A DNA stretch of 64,000 nt from Azolla pinnata (Eukaryota; Streptophyta; Polypodiopsida; Salviniales; Salviniaceae). How positions within the stretch are numbered: the stretch's first letter is position 1; each line of letters starts with the position of its first letter. The stretch covers positions 6,885 through 70,884 of the forward strand of contig JBBBWG010012001.1 in the NCBI GenBank assembly GCA_037176905.1, given 5' to 3'. Both the position numbers and the translations under genes were made by a program. This document shows positions 22,935 through 34,643 of this stretch, piece by piece. The notes below the pieces were generated by a model that was not told the origin of the DNA, ran no database searches, and saw nothing but the letters and a program-made list of their open reading frames with translations.

Positions 22935-25900
22935 TCACTGTTCTCCGTAAGGGTTGCTAAATCTTTTCATTAGGTTGGGAAGGTCATCATTGAGCATGTC
23001 ATTTATGGCCAGGATTGTCTCTGGTCTAAGTTTCTCAAACTTGTCAAGGTCACACCTTGAGAGGACATCTTTGTAATGATCTACATCAGGCAAATCTCCA
23101 ACTGGAAGTAGGTGTTTCACACTGACCTGGTACAGAAAGCAAAAGACACTCTATCAGTTAAATCAGGTTATTAGCATATATAGTGACTAGAACCCAACGA
23201 TTTTGTAAATACACCAATGTGCTCAACCTTTTTATCAGTTAAATCAATTCATTGGCATAGATAGTGACTTGAGCTCGACGATTTGTACATGCATCAGTGT
23301 GCTCAAACTTTAAGCCTCCATGCAAAAAAAGTATGTGATAACAAGATGGTACCATAGACAATTTTCACCACAGATAAACAACCTTTTTGAACTGTTCCTC
23401 CAGGTTGTCAAGCATGCGTTGTTGAGCCTTTTTCTTACCAACAACAGCTGGCATCTCCTTTTTAAAGTGGTCGATCAGATACGCGTGAATCTTTGCTGCA
23501 CGTACTCGTTTGACAAACTCGTGAATCTTCAATATTTCCAACAACCACAAAGTTGAAATGCTTAGTCATCCTTACAAATGATGAAACGCTTTGTTTTCAA
23601 TAGAGATGCACGTATGCATACATACTGACTATAAAATGTTTCTATATGTGAAGGTTGGTGGATAGTTACCATTCGATCACATGACTTCTTTGGAATGTCC
23701 TTCAAGTCTGCAAGCAGGATTTCTTGCTCCGATTTGAGGAGCTCCTTACTGATCGAGTTTTGTATGCTTTCATTCACTGTGTCGTCACTGAACGATCTGG
23801 CAAATGAACAAAACCAATGACATTATGGATTTATTTAGTCATTTGTCAACATGGGATATTAACAAAATGTAATATAGCACATTTATTCAGAAAATGGGTA
23901 GCCATACATCGTTTTTAAGACTTTAGCTTTTGAAGATGTATTTCAACCACGAAACAAAATCCTTTCTAATACCCTCAGATTTTTTCAGTTGACATCTTAC
24001 CCCACGTAAACACGGAAAACCTCTGGTGTTTTCAAAACTTTTCCAAGATACCACATCAGGGCTCCGTACACCCTCATCAACTGCAGAGAATCAGAAATTT
24101 TGTATAAGAAAATCCAGAGTTTTAATACCTATCTAGGTCTGGAGTTTAGATTCCTTCGTGTAACACTTCATTCAAGAGAAAATAAAAACTTGTTTTTCCC
24201 AAACCTGAAGCGTGTTTACTTGATCCACTTTGTTCAGAACAATCCTTATCTTGTCTTCGTGACCACGGAGAGATAGGATAACATGCTTAAACTCATCACT
24301 AATGTCAAGCTTATGCGGATCAAAAAATAACAGAATTAAATTGCACTTTGCTGCAAACCATTCTGTCACCCCAGTGAAATCATAGTTGCGGTTGATCCGT
24401 TGCTTCTCCCCCGATAGAATCCCAGGGGTATCAATGAATGATATCTGCTCTAACAACTGCAAATAGAAACCATTTCATCATGGACAATTTTTTTTCCCTG
24501 TCTTAAGGTTTTTCATAGCATGAAGAACCAAGTCTAGAAGAATATGATTTATATATAACTAAGCACATTCTACAAGGGCAAATGAATGTTCCTTGAATCC
24601 CAAACCCAATTCAATTTTAACTAATTTTTTTCATTTCTACTATAATTTCCTATATTCATATAATGTTGCACACAGTAAAGCAACTAATATGAAAAGGACA
24701 AATGACAGAAGCATTTATGAAACGACACACACTGGATGATGCATTTGAGAGCATTGGAACTTGGATAGAAAAGCTGATCCAAACTTCGTAAGCCCAGTGA
24801 ATGGCATGTTTGCCTGTATCACCACAGTGTTTCCTGGTATAGTGCGTCTATCCGAGCCTTTCTGTGGGCAAGAAAATAAACTAAACGTTAACTGCCAAGA
24901 TCATGCTTGTCAAATATATAGAGAGAGATTGCTCATCAACAACTTTTTACTCGAAATGTAACAATGATCACCCAATATGCATTTATACAGTAAGCATAGC
25001 ACTCAATACCATGATCATTGTGAAACAGTCCGTCGTAGGCTCTGGTCCAATATGTGCTCCTGAATGATCAAAATAGATGACATGCGCTTCAGCTCTATGA
25101 AAGACGATTGATTCTGATCCCTGTCATTTATACAACAAACCTGGATAATCAGTTTTCAATACATGCTTGATGAAGGTAGTCTTTCCAGTTGAGTATTGGC
25201 CAAGAAGCATGACCATGGGCTTCGCATTGAAATCATTCTCAGTCTGCAAATTGGGAGGAGCAGAGTTGTTTAGTCCACAGCACAAACCCAGAAATAATTT
25301 TCAGGCACAAGCCTAGCCCCTATGCTAGATACCCTCACTTGGTGAACCAAACTAATGTGCTACTGAGGGTGCATATACCAGTAGAGGAAAGCCGAAGTTG
25401 CTGAAGTTATAAGCAACTTCGAACGGCCTTAATTTCTCTGCATACAACTTCTGAAGACCATCCATAATAGAAGTAAAATGAGATTGTTGAACTTGAACCA
25501 CATGTTCCTGATATGAAGGAGTTGTCAGTAAATAGTAAGTCACTGTGTAAGAAGTAAAAAAGAACCCCATCAGTAGAACTTTTATAAACTGCAATTGAGC
25601 ACAAACCCACCTTCTTCACTGGCTTCTGTGAAAACAGTCTAAATAACCGCGTCGGAGGTTCCTCTTGAAGAGGGAGTGGCACTTCCGTTTTCAAGCAAAT
25701 CCAAAATGTGTGATTTAATGTTCGGCATATTTGTCCTTGAAAAATATAACAAACCCTTCATGAATGCTCGAACACTTACTCTTCATGTCCACACTGTCAA
25801 CATCTTCGATATTCTTTCCAACCTGAGTGAGAAAACTAGAAGTTTAGACACCATAAAGTGTCTAAACTCAAATTTGTATCAAATCTTTCCCAACGTATAT

Positions 25901-27599
25901 GCATAAAGTGAGGAACGAGCAAACCATACAGAAAGCATCTCATCCGCTCCTTCCATTATTGGGGGGCTTATGTTCTTATAGTCTGCCAATCAACCATAAT
26001 AAAGTGCGTGGACATAAGATACATCTAGGGAAACTGTGCATCATGTTGTCTTACTTTTAAAAAAATTCATGGCACCTGAATTCACAAGCATATCTGCTGA
26101 TGGAATACTCCCAGTCTGTACGAGCGATATAAGCTGGGAAAATAGTTACAATTTCTTGAATCAAAGGGCAAATCTTGTCGCAAGAGATAACCACATGGAG
26201 ATATTCTTATGAATATAATTGAAATGCTCGAGGATAAGAATGCTTTCAAAAAATAGAAAGCCACAATATCCATAACAGTAGAAACATAGAGTGAGAACTC
26301 CGTATCAAACAGTACTTCCTCTTAATATTTTGATTCTTCAGGCTTCCCTTGAATTTGAGTAAAATGATCAGATTTTGGTAGGATAAAATTCATTTCACAT
26401 TGTCTGACTCAGCTTGCCAAGGGTGCATGTTGATGGATTCTTACCGAAATGCTCATAAGAAAGGAAAGTATAATCAATGTTTTATTTAGAAGAACAAGGT
26501 ATAAACCTGCATGGCTGTAACAAATTCACGGTACCCGAGATACCCCTGGCGTTTTGAATCTGCAAGGGCCCAGACCTGAGCAAAAGTGATGTGGTCAACA
26601 ATTTGACCTGCACTGGGTAACTTCATAGAAGAGGAAAATAAATGCATACAGAGTGAAGACAAACATTACAGTGAGATGTCCATAGCTGAAAGATTACATA
26701 ATATTGATCTGAAATAAAATTAGCTTGTAGATACAAGACGTGCAATGTCAATTAGAATAATGAATGCTGAGAACTCATCCATCAAAAGAAACACACATCA
26801 CATGCATAACCCAGACTCTTGTTCTCATTTTCATGGACAAACTCGCAATCGTGCATTCATTTTATACATACTGATATGCTGACAAACATATGTTGCTCGC
26901 ATAAAGATATATCCATAAATCTTGCCTGTTTAAGATCGTCTCTGGACAACCTCGAAAGTGAAAAGAATCGGACCGCCTCCGCGCCATTGACTCGACCATC
27001 GTCATCTACATTGTTCTCGACAGAAGTCGTTGTAAACAAAAAAAAATGGGAGGAAAAGATTCTGTTTCGGTTTCCGAAATGGAATAGAGGCAAAAAAAGA
27101 AGGTCCCCATATCTTAACATCGAAACGGTAAGTCTTTCCAACTTCCTGGATACAATGGCGATGAAGGCGACATAACAGCTGATACTATATACACAAAAAT
27201 ACACGCATACAGAGGCACATAGATATATGCATACATATATACACCCACACAAATACATACGTGCCTACATAGACACACGCATGCATTCAGAGACACATAA
27301 ACACACACGTGCAGACATATAAATGCATAGGGACACCGCACGCATGCACGTGTACAGAAGAAGGAGCGTTTTGCCGAACGAAAACAAGAAAATTTAGTTC
27401 TTAAACCAACCAAACCCCCCAAAGGCAAAGAAAGTCAGCTTGAGCCCTCAAACATAAGGTGTTCCACACAATAGGGACAAGGAAAACTCGAAAAGAGGAG
27501 GGATCATGGGTTACCTCTATCCGCACACTGGAACCATTTCTTGTACAAAAGGTCGTCTTGCTTGGCGAAGGCGGAGTCATAAACTGCAAGGGAATCCAT
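22935..27599 (-). CDS. EHD: EHD-type dynamin-like GTPase with N-terminal EH domain
   Basis: Sixteen exons on minus: 27599-27515, 27005-26926, 26575-26507, 26133-26076, 25982-25930, 25822-25780, 25735-25611, 25507-25379, 25243-25141, 25059-25010, 24861-24733, 24456-24205, 24080-24001, 23796-23670, 23526-23383 and 23126-22935. They give 572 residues (Arabidopsis EHD1/2 about 545). The family shapes endosomal membranes and acts in endocytic recycling. The EH domain comes first, as in plants, with an EF-hand loop at D27-E38 (DRDDDGRVNGAE). The P-loop GQYSTGKT is at 229-236, the G3 motif DTPG at 317-320, and NKVD at 383-386. A long helical region follows (AAKIHAYLIDHFKKEMP). Intron 2 uses a GC donor (CAG|GCAAG at 26925). 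Exon 7 adds a 42-residue linker between the EH and GTPase parts that I do not recall from other plants. Confidence 0.95.
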
Positions 27600-27910
27600 G
27601 GAAGCCTCCGATTTGGTGTGATGATGATGATGATATGAGCCGAAGGAGAGGGGAGGAGAGATTTTTCCTGCTTGAAGGAGGGTCTGAGGCAGGGGGAATG
27701 TGGGTGCATTCTACATATAAAGCTCGCAAGAAATCGCCCACATCTCTCTGTTCCATCACCAACAGCAAGCTTTGCTTAGTGCTGAAAAAAAAAGAAAAGA
27801 ACAGAGCACTTTGATCCTCAGCACAGAAATGTACATGGATTGAGGCTTAATCCTCTTTCACAAAACACACCACCTTGCTTGGCTCTAAGACAAAGTGCTT
27901 CATTGCTTTT

Positions 27911-27911
<1 letters not shown>

Positions 27912-27962
<51 letters not shown>
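27912..27962. repeat. (CA)n microsatellite followed by (CAA)n
   Basis: About 25 uninterrupted CA dinucleotides, then several CAA triplets to about 27976. Confidence 0.95.
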
Positions 27963-27963
<1 letters not shown>

Positions 27964-28062
27964 CAACAACAACAACACACTTCGAGTCGGGGGCGCGAAG
28001 AATAGGGGGCACGATCTAGAGAGCCGTAAACTAGTTGTGACAAGAAGTTGCATGGCTGTAGA

Positions 28063-28066
28063 TCGA

Positions 28067-28100
<34 letters not shown>

Positions 28101-28830
28101 GGTGGTGTTGGTGTTGGTGCCGGTGCTAGTGTTGGTGATGGTGATGATGATGATGGTGGTGGTGGTGATGGTGGTGATCATATGATGATGATGATGGTGG
28201 TGATGGTGGTGATCATATGATGATGATAGTGGTGGTGATGATGATGATTATGAGAGTGATGGTGGTAGTGGTGATGCTGAGGATGAGGATGATGATCATG
28301 GTGATGATGATGATTATGAGAATGATGGTGATGATGGCGACGGTGGTGATGGTGGTGATGGTGGTGATGGTGGTGATGCTGGATAGTCCTGATGGTGATG
28401 ATGATTCTGGTGGTGCCGTTGATGATGATGATGATGATGATGTTGATGNNNNNNNNNNNNNNNNNNNNNNNNNNNNNNNNNNNNNNNNNNNNNNNNNNNN
28501 NNNNNNNNNNNNNNNNNNNNNNNNNNNNNNNNNNNNNNNNNNNNNNNNGGTGATGCTGGATAGTCCTGATGGTGATGATGATTCTGGTGGTGCCGTTGAT
28601 GATGATGATGATGATGATGTTGATGATGATGATGTTGATGTTGATGATGACAATGGTGATGGTATTGATGGTGGTGATGGTGATGATGCTGGTGTTGATG
28701 ATAACCATGGTGATTATGGTGGTGATGACGGTGATGACGGTGATGATGGTGATGATGATGATGATGATGGTGATGACGGTGGTGATGGTGTTGATGATAG
28801 TGATGGTGATGATGCGGGTGTTAATGATAA
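28063..28830. repeat. GATGAT/GGTGGT minisatellite spanning an assembly gap
   Basis: Triplets of GAT, GGT and GTT in irregular order over more than 750 bp, broken by 100 N. The 77 bases before the gap (28372-28448) are identical to the 77 after it (28549-28625). Confidence 0.9.
28449..28548. other. assembly gap, 100 N
   Basis: Exactly 100 undetermined bases inside the triplet minisatellite. The identical flanks suggest the assembler failed to join overlapping ends, so the real gap may be zero or negative. Confidence 0.98.
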
Positions 28831-29094
28831 CCATGGCGACAGCTTCTTCTGCAAACTCAAGAGGAGGATGGAATCCGAGCGCTGTCGTCTTGGGCCGGGA
28901 ATCATTTGTTGTCCGAAAATCATCTGAAAGCATCTTGACAACCAACACTGAGTGGGACCTGATTCCTCGCAGCTCCCCCCTAATGGGTTGACCTTCTCCT
29001 GCTCTCGTTAACTTCCTGCGCATCGGTCAGTTAGCGATGCATGATCCGACAGCATATGCGATCATCGGACTGGTCGCTTACATGGCATGGTATA

Positions 29095-29375
29095 TGCTCG
29101 TCGCCCTGATTAGACGGACGGTTTTCCTTTCTTCGTCTTCTTCTTTTGAACCATTCCAGTTTAACGCCAGTCTTGTGGGAGCATCTACATCTTCTCCATG
29201 ACGCAGTCCCATCCAATATATGTTCTTTCCCTTGATTGGACAGGTTGCTTTCTTTCTTGGTCTTCTTCTTCTTCTTCTTCTTCTTCTGCTTCTGTTTCTG
29301 TTTCTGTTTCTTCTTCTTCTTCTTCTTCTTCTTCTATTGAACCATTCCGATTAAACACCAGTCTTTTGGGGAGCT
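29095..29375. repeat. imperfect tandem duplication of about 125 bp
   Basis: A first copy from about 29095 and a second from about 29220 share a CCTGATTRGACRG-like start, a TCTTCTTCTT stretch, GAACCATTCC, AAACRCCAGTCTT-like bases and a GGGAGC end. The second copy is longer through CTT expansion. Confidence 0.7.
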
Positions 29376-31274
29376 TCTGTAGCTTCTCGAAGGCATCTCC
29401 GACCGCAATGGCTGCGAAAGTACATACGGGGAAATGGGTGGTTCTCTGATAATGCGGATGGGCGGACATGCAACAGACAAAAGGAAAGACGGTGGCTTTT
29501 GACTTTTGCGCACTGTTGAGCTCATGCGATCTTGACCCTCTTCGCTATGTAATCGTCACATTGTACTACTACTAAAGAAGAATCATAATGTATGGATGAA
29601 GAGAACCAACACGTTGATGAAACGATAGATAATATACAAACAACAACAATAGTAGCAGCAACAGCAACAACAACAACAACATGTCAAGCAATTCAATGAA
29701 CAACTTCATTCCATCGCCACCAAAGGCCGATCAGCTAGGTCAAATACGGCGCATTCATACCATCGGCGTCGCGATGGAATCCAACGAGTAACCGAGGAGA
29801 CGTGGCGCCTTCGATCTTTTCTTCGTAGCATTGACATCTGGGGGGCCGATGCATTCACTTCTGGAAATTCGGAAAGCCCCGTATGCATGCATGCATGCAT
29901 CGGGCTCCGCAAAACAAGGCGATCCCATTCCGATCGATCCCATCCGAGCGGAAGGATCGATGCAATGCAATAAATCCGGGGCCGAATGCGCTAAGCCGTG
30001 AGGCTGCTTGCCACTTGTGATTTTGCTATGCAAATGCCAATGCAATGCAATGCATGGGTTTGACTTTTGGTTGACATGGATGGATGAATAGCCTCCCCCT
30101 TCCCAATCTCAATAAATCTGTCTGGGCCATTCATTGAATTCCAACATGTGGAACTACCATCTGGATCATTTTCCACCCTTAGACTTCATCTTTCTGCCAT
30201 TGCTCCATTCATCATCTTCTTCTTCTTCTTCTTCTTCTTCATCTTCTTCTTCTTGTGTTTGAGTAAAAATTGGACACATTTGGAGTAAAAAGTGGGGCAG
30301 CAAAAGACAATGGAGTGAACCAATGTCAAAATATTGAATTGAGCTGAGCTGAATTGAATTGAATTTTACTCTTGTGGAGCTTTTGACCCCTGCCCAGCTT
30401 AGGCATGCTACAGCTTCACAGATATTTTTGTTTTTGGGGGGGGGCCACACTAGACACAAACAACATACATACAAACATTGATGGTAATAACTATGGATAG
30501 ATCTTTCCTTCCTTTGTTTTGCTTTCTCTTTTCTCTTCTCTTCTCTTCTTTTCTTTTCTTTTTACATAGCCAGCAGGGGCAAAATGTTTTCAGGATGGAT
30601 ATGCATTCATTCAGTCAATTCATTCAATTCAATTCAATTCATTTCATTTCATTTCATCTCATTTCATTTCATTCATTCACTCAATTCATTTCATTCACAC
30701 TGCCAACAAGCTCGAGGCGATCGCCCGCAGGTGGCGGTGGTGCGATCGAGCCACGTAACGCGGAGCTCCGATTCTCTGGTGCCCACAAAAGATGGGATAG
30801 ATTTTAAAAGGGAGAATCTTAGCTGTATGCACTGCACTGCATTTGCAATTGCATTATTTATGCTCGACTTTTCGGGGGCTCGTACGGGGAAGGGAGGGGG
30901 AAATTTTCATCAGGCTTTGTTTGCGTTCCTTCGCGGATCGATCGCCCCTCTTTAATCGAGGCATCGGGCAGGGCGGCTTTCCGCTGGAATCGTCGATCTG
31001 ATCTGATCTGATCGATCGATCCCAATCCGATCTGATCGATCGATTCATTACTACTAGTAGAATGATTCTTCTTTTCTTCCTTCCTTCCTTCCTTCCTTCC
31101 TTCCTTCCTTCCTTCCTTCTCCTCCTTCTTATCATCGATCGTTCGATCGGTCGGTCGCAGGGTTTGTTTTCCGTGGCCACGAGAAATTCGTGTGGGCCGA
31201 TGAGCTGTCAAGGGTTTTTTCGGGCTTTTTCGGGCTTTTGAGCTGCAATGTTGTTTTCTGGGGGCTAGAAACCC

Positions 31275-31315
<41 letters not shown>

Positions 31316-32490
31316 GCATCAGCATCATCATCATCATCGTCATCAGCATCAGCATCAGCATCATCTCTCTTGGATATGTACCCGAGTGTACCGTCCAAAC
31401 GACGCGTATTTTACGTACATGCTCCCCGCTGGATTCATCTCCGCCACGTTGGCCAGGGCATCCAGAATATTCCCTTCCCTGTACATCTCGATATTATGTC
31501 CTCAGAAGAAGAATGAAGAAGAAGAATGAAAGAAGGAAAGAAGGGAAAGAGAGAGAGAGAGAGAGGGAGAGAGAGAAGATTTATGTCATTTTGTATTGCA
31601 GCACCTTAGAAGGTTTGGCCCTTATCATATCGCTACTTTTGAAGTAATTTTGATGACGAGGTTATTTTTTGCATTTGTCATGCCGTTTTAATACGGACGT
31701 ACATTCACGGGAAGAAAAAGAAAGAAAGGGATTCGATTATTTATCGTCTTCGAAGGTCAAATACGACCTCCGAGACCCAAAAACAAATATACATTCTGTG
31801 CTGATGGTGATACATTTGGCTGTGAAGCAGCAACTCTCGATGTTCAGGGACCGCGAACGGCTGGGATCAGACAGACGGGGTCCTCCGTAAACAAGCAAAG
31901 CAAACAAACAAACAAATGGAGTAAAAGGACTCGCTAACTAACTAGCTAGCTAAATCGGTAAGTAAACAAGCAAACAAATAAACAAAAATATCTCTTGCTT
32001 GTGAACCTTCTTGGATAAGTTTTTTTGTTGCTGTATAAATGAGTATTCCTTTTTTTTTTTTACACAGTGTTGTTTTATATTAATACAAGGTTGAATCTTT
32101 TTCTTTTTTTTTTCTGGAAAGAAAGAAAGAAAGAAAGAAAGAAAGAAAAAGAGGGGAATGGACACCAAACACACTGTGCTCGCGTAATCCCGAGCACCTG
32201 CGCCGCTCCCTATATAACACACGAGTGCGTATTCTCGACTGACTCAACAACATACTACTACTACTACTACTACTACTTGTGCTACTACTATACAACTACT
32301 ATACAGCTACTATACAACAACAACTACTACTCCTCACTCTGGCACTTCAATTTGCACCAACAAATCCATTCATTCCGAGATCTTCTTCTTCGCGCCCAGC
32401 GCCGACGTCTCACCCTGACTGACCGCGTTAACGAAAACCTGAGAATCCGATCGACCGAACGACCGCCCGCCGCCGCCGCCCGACGGACAA

Positions 32491-34643
32491 ATGGCGGATT
32501 CCAAACAGGTTTTGCCCTAAATCCCTAAAAATTCTCTCTATCTCTGATCTCTCCACATATCTTGGCTGCAAACCTTATACTACTTACTACGCGCTTTCAT
32601 TCGATCGATCGGGCCTAGCAAAGCCAAGTCGCTACCTCGCTCGGCTCTATAGAACACTATTCTTCTTCTTCTTCTTCTTCTTCTTCTTATTATTATTATT
32701 ATATATAGCGGCGATCGCAGCTCTCTCTCTCTTCGCGACCGCGAGAATCGAGATTTAGCTCCGCCATTCCCTCGGCTGAATTGCACGTAGCGAGAAGATT
32801 AAGGAACCCGATCGCTCGCTCGGGCAAAAATGCCGATCGATAATTTTGTCATTCTTGTTCTTTTGGGAGGAACGATGGAAGGCGCTTTGTGTGATCGATT
32901 GGGGCTAGGATTGTGTGTTTTTTGCGCTTTGTGTGATCGATTGGGGCTAGGATCGTGTGTCTTTTGCGCTTTGTGTGATCGATTGGGGCTAGGATTGTGT
33001 GTTTTTGCGGTGACGCGTTTGGTTCCGATTTTTGTGGGTGGGTGTGTGCAGAGTCTAGAGGCATGGCTGTATGATCCGGAGGCCGAGGAGAAGCTGGACC
33101 CGAGAAGCGAGGGCCGGGTGTGCCCGAATCGCCGCGTTCCCGCGCAAGTGCTCGAAGGTAACTAGAACTTAACCAACTTAACCAACTTAACTAACTTAAC
33201 CAACTTAACTAACTTAGCTGACTAATTAATTACCAAAGCAAACGACAAGCGAGATCCCGAGATTTTAACCGCCGCGGATTGTGTGCGCAGAGCTCGGCGT
33301 TTTGTGCTGGAAGGTGGACGCGGACAACTACGAGTCCGACCCCATCCTGGAAGCCGTCAAGAAGGAGCGCAACTACACGTCGTGGGTAAGCGAATGAAAA
33401 ACCCTAAAACCCCTAAAACCCCCTAAAACCCCTAAAAACCCTAAAAACCCCTAAAACCCTAAACCCTAATGCGCTCGTCGTATTCTACGCCCCCAAAACC
33501 CTAAACTCTCGATTTGGGATCGATCGATTCGTTGCAAACGGCAGCACACGATCACGGTCGCGCCCGGCGAGCTCGACAACTACGACGCGAAGCTCGCGCG
33601 CTTCTACACCGAGCACCTCCACCCGTACGACGAGAGCCGCCTCATCCTCGACGGAAGCGGTAAGTTCTTCTCGCTAGAACCGATCCCCGATTCCCCGCCG
33701 CGATCATTCGTTGCCCGTCGTCCGCTTTCACACTGACGCAGCTCGATCGGGCCTCCTTCGCCTCGTCGCAGGGCTGTGGGACATCCGCGGATACGACGGC
33801 GAATGGATCCGCTTCCGCGTCACCAAAGGCGACATGATCGTGCTCCCGCCCGGCATGTACCACCGCTTCACCGTCGATACCAACAACTACATCAAGGTTC
33901 GTATATTTATTCGTTCATCGATCGCTCATCCGATTCATTCATTCATCGATCGATCGATCATCCGATTCGTTCATTCATTCATTCATCGATCGATCATCCG
34001 ATTCGTTCGTTCGTTCGTTCGTTCGTTCGTTCATCGATCGATCATCCGATTCATTCATTCATTCATTCATTCATCGATCGATCGATCATCCGATTCATTC
34101 TTATATTCATCAATTGATCATCCGATTCATTCATTTATTCATTCATTCGTCAATCGATCATCGCTTCATTCATTCATGCATTCATTCATGCATTCATTCT
34201 TCAATCGATCATCGATTCATTCAATTGTTCCTCCTTTTGTGATCGATCGATCTCCCCCATGGGCACATAACCTCACAAGAGACCAGCCCCCTGAACTCGA
34301 CGATAAAAAATTCACCCGTGTTTGGGTTCGTGCTGTTGTTGCACAGGCGTTGCTGTTGTTCACCGAGGTCCCCGAGCGCATCGACATGATCAAGCCCGAA
34401 GCCGATCAATCGCTAGCAAGGTGACTAACTACTCCTCCATAATCACCACCACCACCACCATCATCCTTTCTCGATCACCCTAACATTTGTTTCGGATCGC
34501 GGATCGCGTGTTCCGAAGCCTCTTAAGATCCTTTGCTCGCTCTTTCCAGGAGCGAATACATTCGCAATGTCTTGATGAAGCAGAAGAAGAAGGAGGAGAG
34601 ATCATGCGACGACGACGACGATGCAGCGACGATGCCGTCGTGA
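32491..34643 (+). CDS. ARD: acireductone dioxygenase
   Basis: Exons: 32491-32508, 33052-33157, 33291-33385, 33545-33659, 33772-33896, 34347-34420 and 34550-34643, giving 208 residues (plant members about 190-200). The enzyme is a cupin metalloprotein of the methionine salvage (Yang) cycle. With iron it turns acireductone into the keto-acid precursor of methionine plus formate. All four expected metal ligands are visible: H97, H99 and E103 ([10 protein letters not shown]) and H142 (PPGMYHRFT). Other family landmarks are [22 protein letters not shown] and GDMIVLP. Exon 1 codes for only six residues (MADSKQ). Its phase and splice sites fit, but such a short first exon is the least certain part. 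The C-terminus ends in a Lys/Glu/Asp-rich tail. Introns 1, 3 and 5 each carry a different tandem repeat. Confidence 0.94.
32882..33007. repeat. 42-bp tandem repeat, three copies, in intron 1 of ARD
   Basis: GCGCTTTGTGTGATCGATTG begins at 32882, 32924 and 32966. Copies differ at only a few positions, which suggests a recent expansion. Confidence 0.9.
33399..33469. repeat. degenerate telomere-type repeat in intron 3 of ARD
   Basis: About nine units of CCCTAAA with extra A or C (CCCCTAAAA and similar), inside the 159-bp intron. Confidence 0.8.
33908..34215. repeat. ATTC / ATCGATCG minisatellite in intron 5 of ARD
   Basis: Repeated ATTCATTC and TTCGTTCG blocks alternate with ATCGATCGATC and ATCCGATTC. 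The unit is variable, about 30-50 bp. It fills most of the 450-bp intron and keeps frames open without coding meaning. Confidence 0.9.

Larger units (their letters stand above)
27600..32490. other. repeat-rich intergenic region without a recognised gene
   Basis: Almost 5 kb dominated by microsatellites and duplications, listed separately. Other simple runs include CATT/CAATT repeats at about 30600-30690, (TTCC)n near 31078-31117, (ATC)n near 31274-31365, (GAAA)n near 32118-32148 and CTA triplets near 32252-32275. Every long open frame here follows one of these repeats. Confidence 0.7.

Noticed and set aside
27899-28830. Possible CRISPR-like or regularly spaced array
   Set aside because: Only simple dinucleotide and triplet repeats without unique spacers, in a eukaryotic genome.
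28178-29023. 281-codon Ile/Thr/His-rich frame
   Set aside because: Produced by the GAT/GGT triplet repeat and crosses an N gap.
33711-34424. 237-codon frame in the ARD gene
   Set aside because: It runs through introns 4 and 5, where the ATTC/ATCG repeat keeps it open. The true coding parts are exons 5 and 6.
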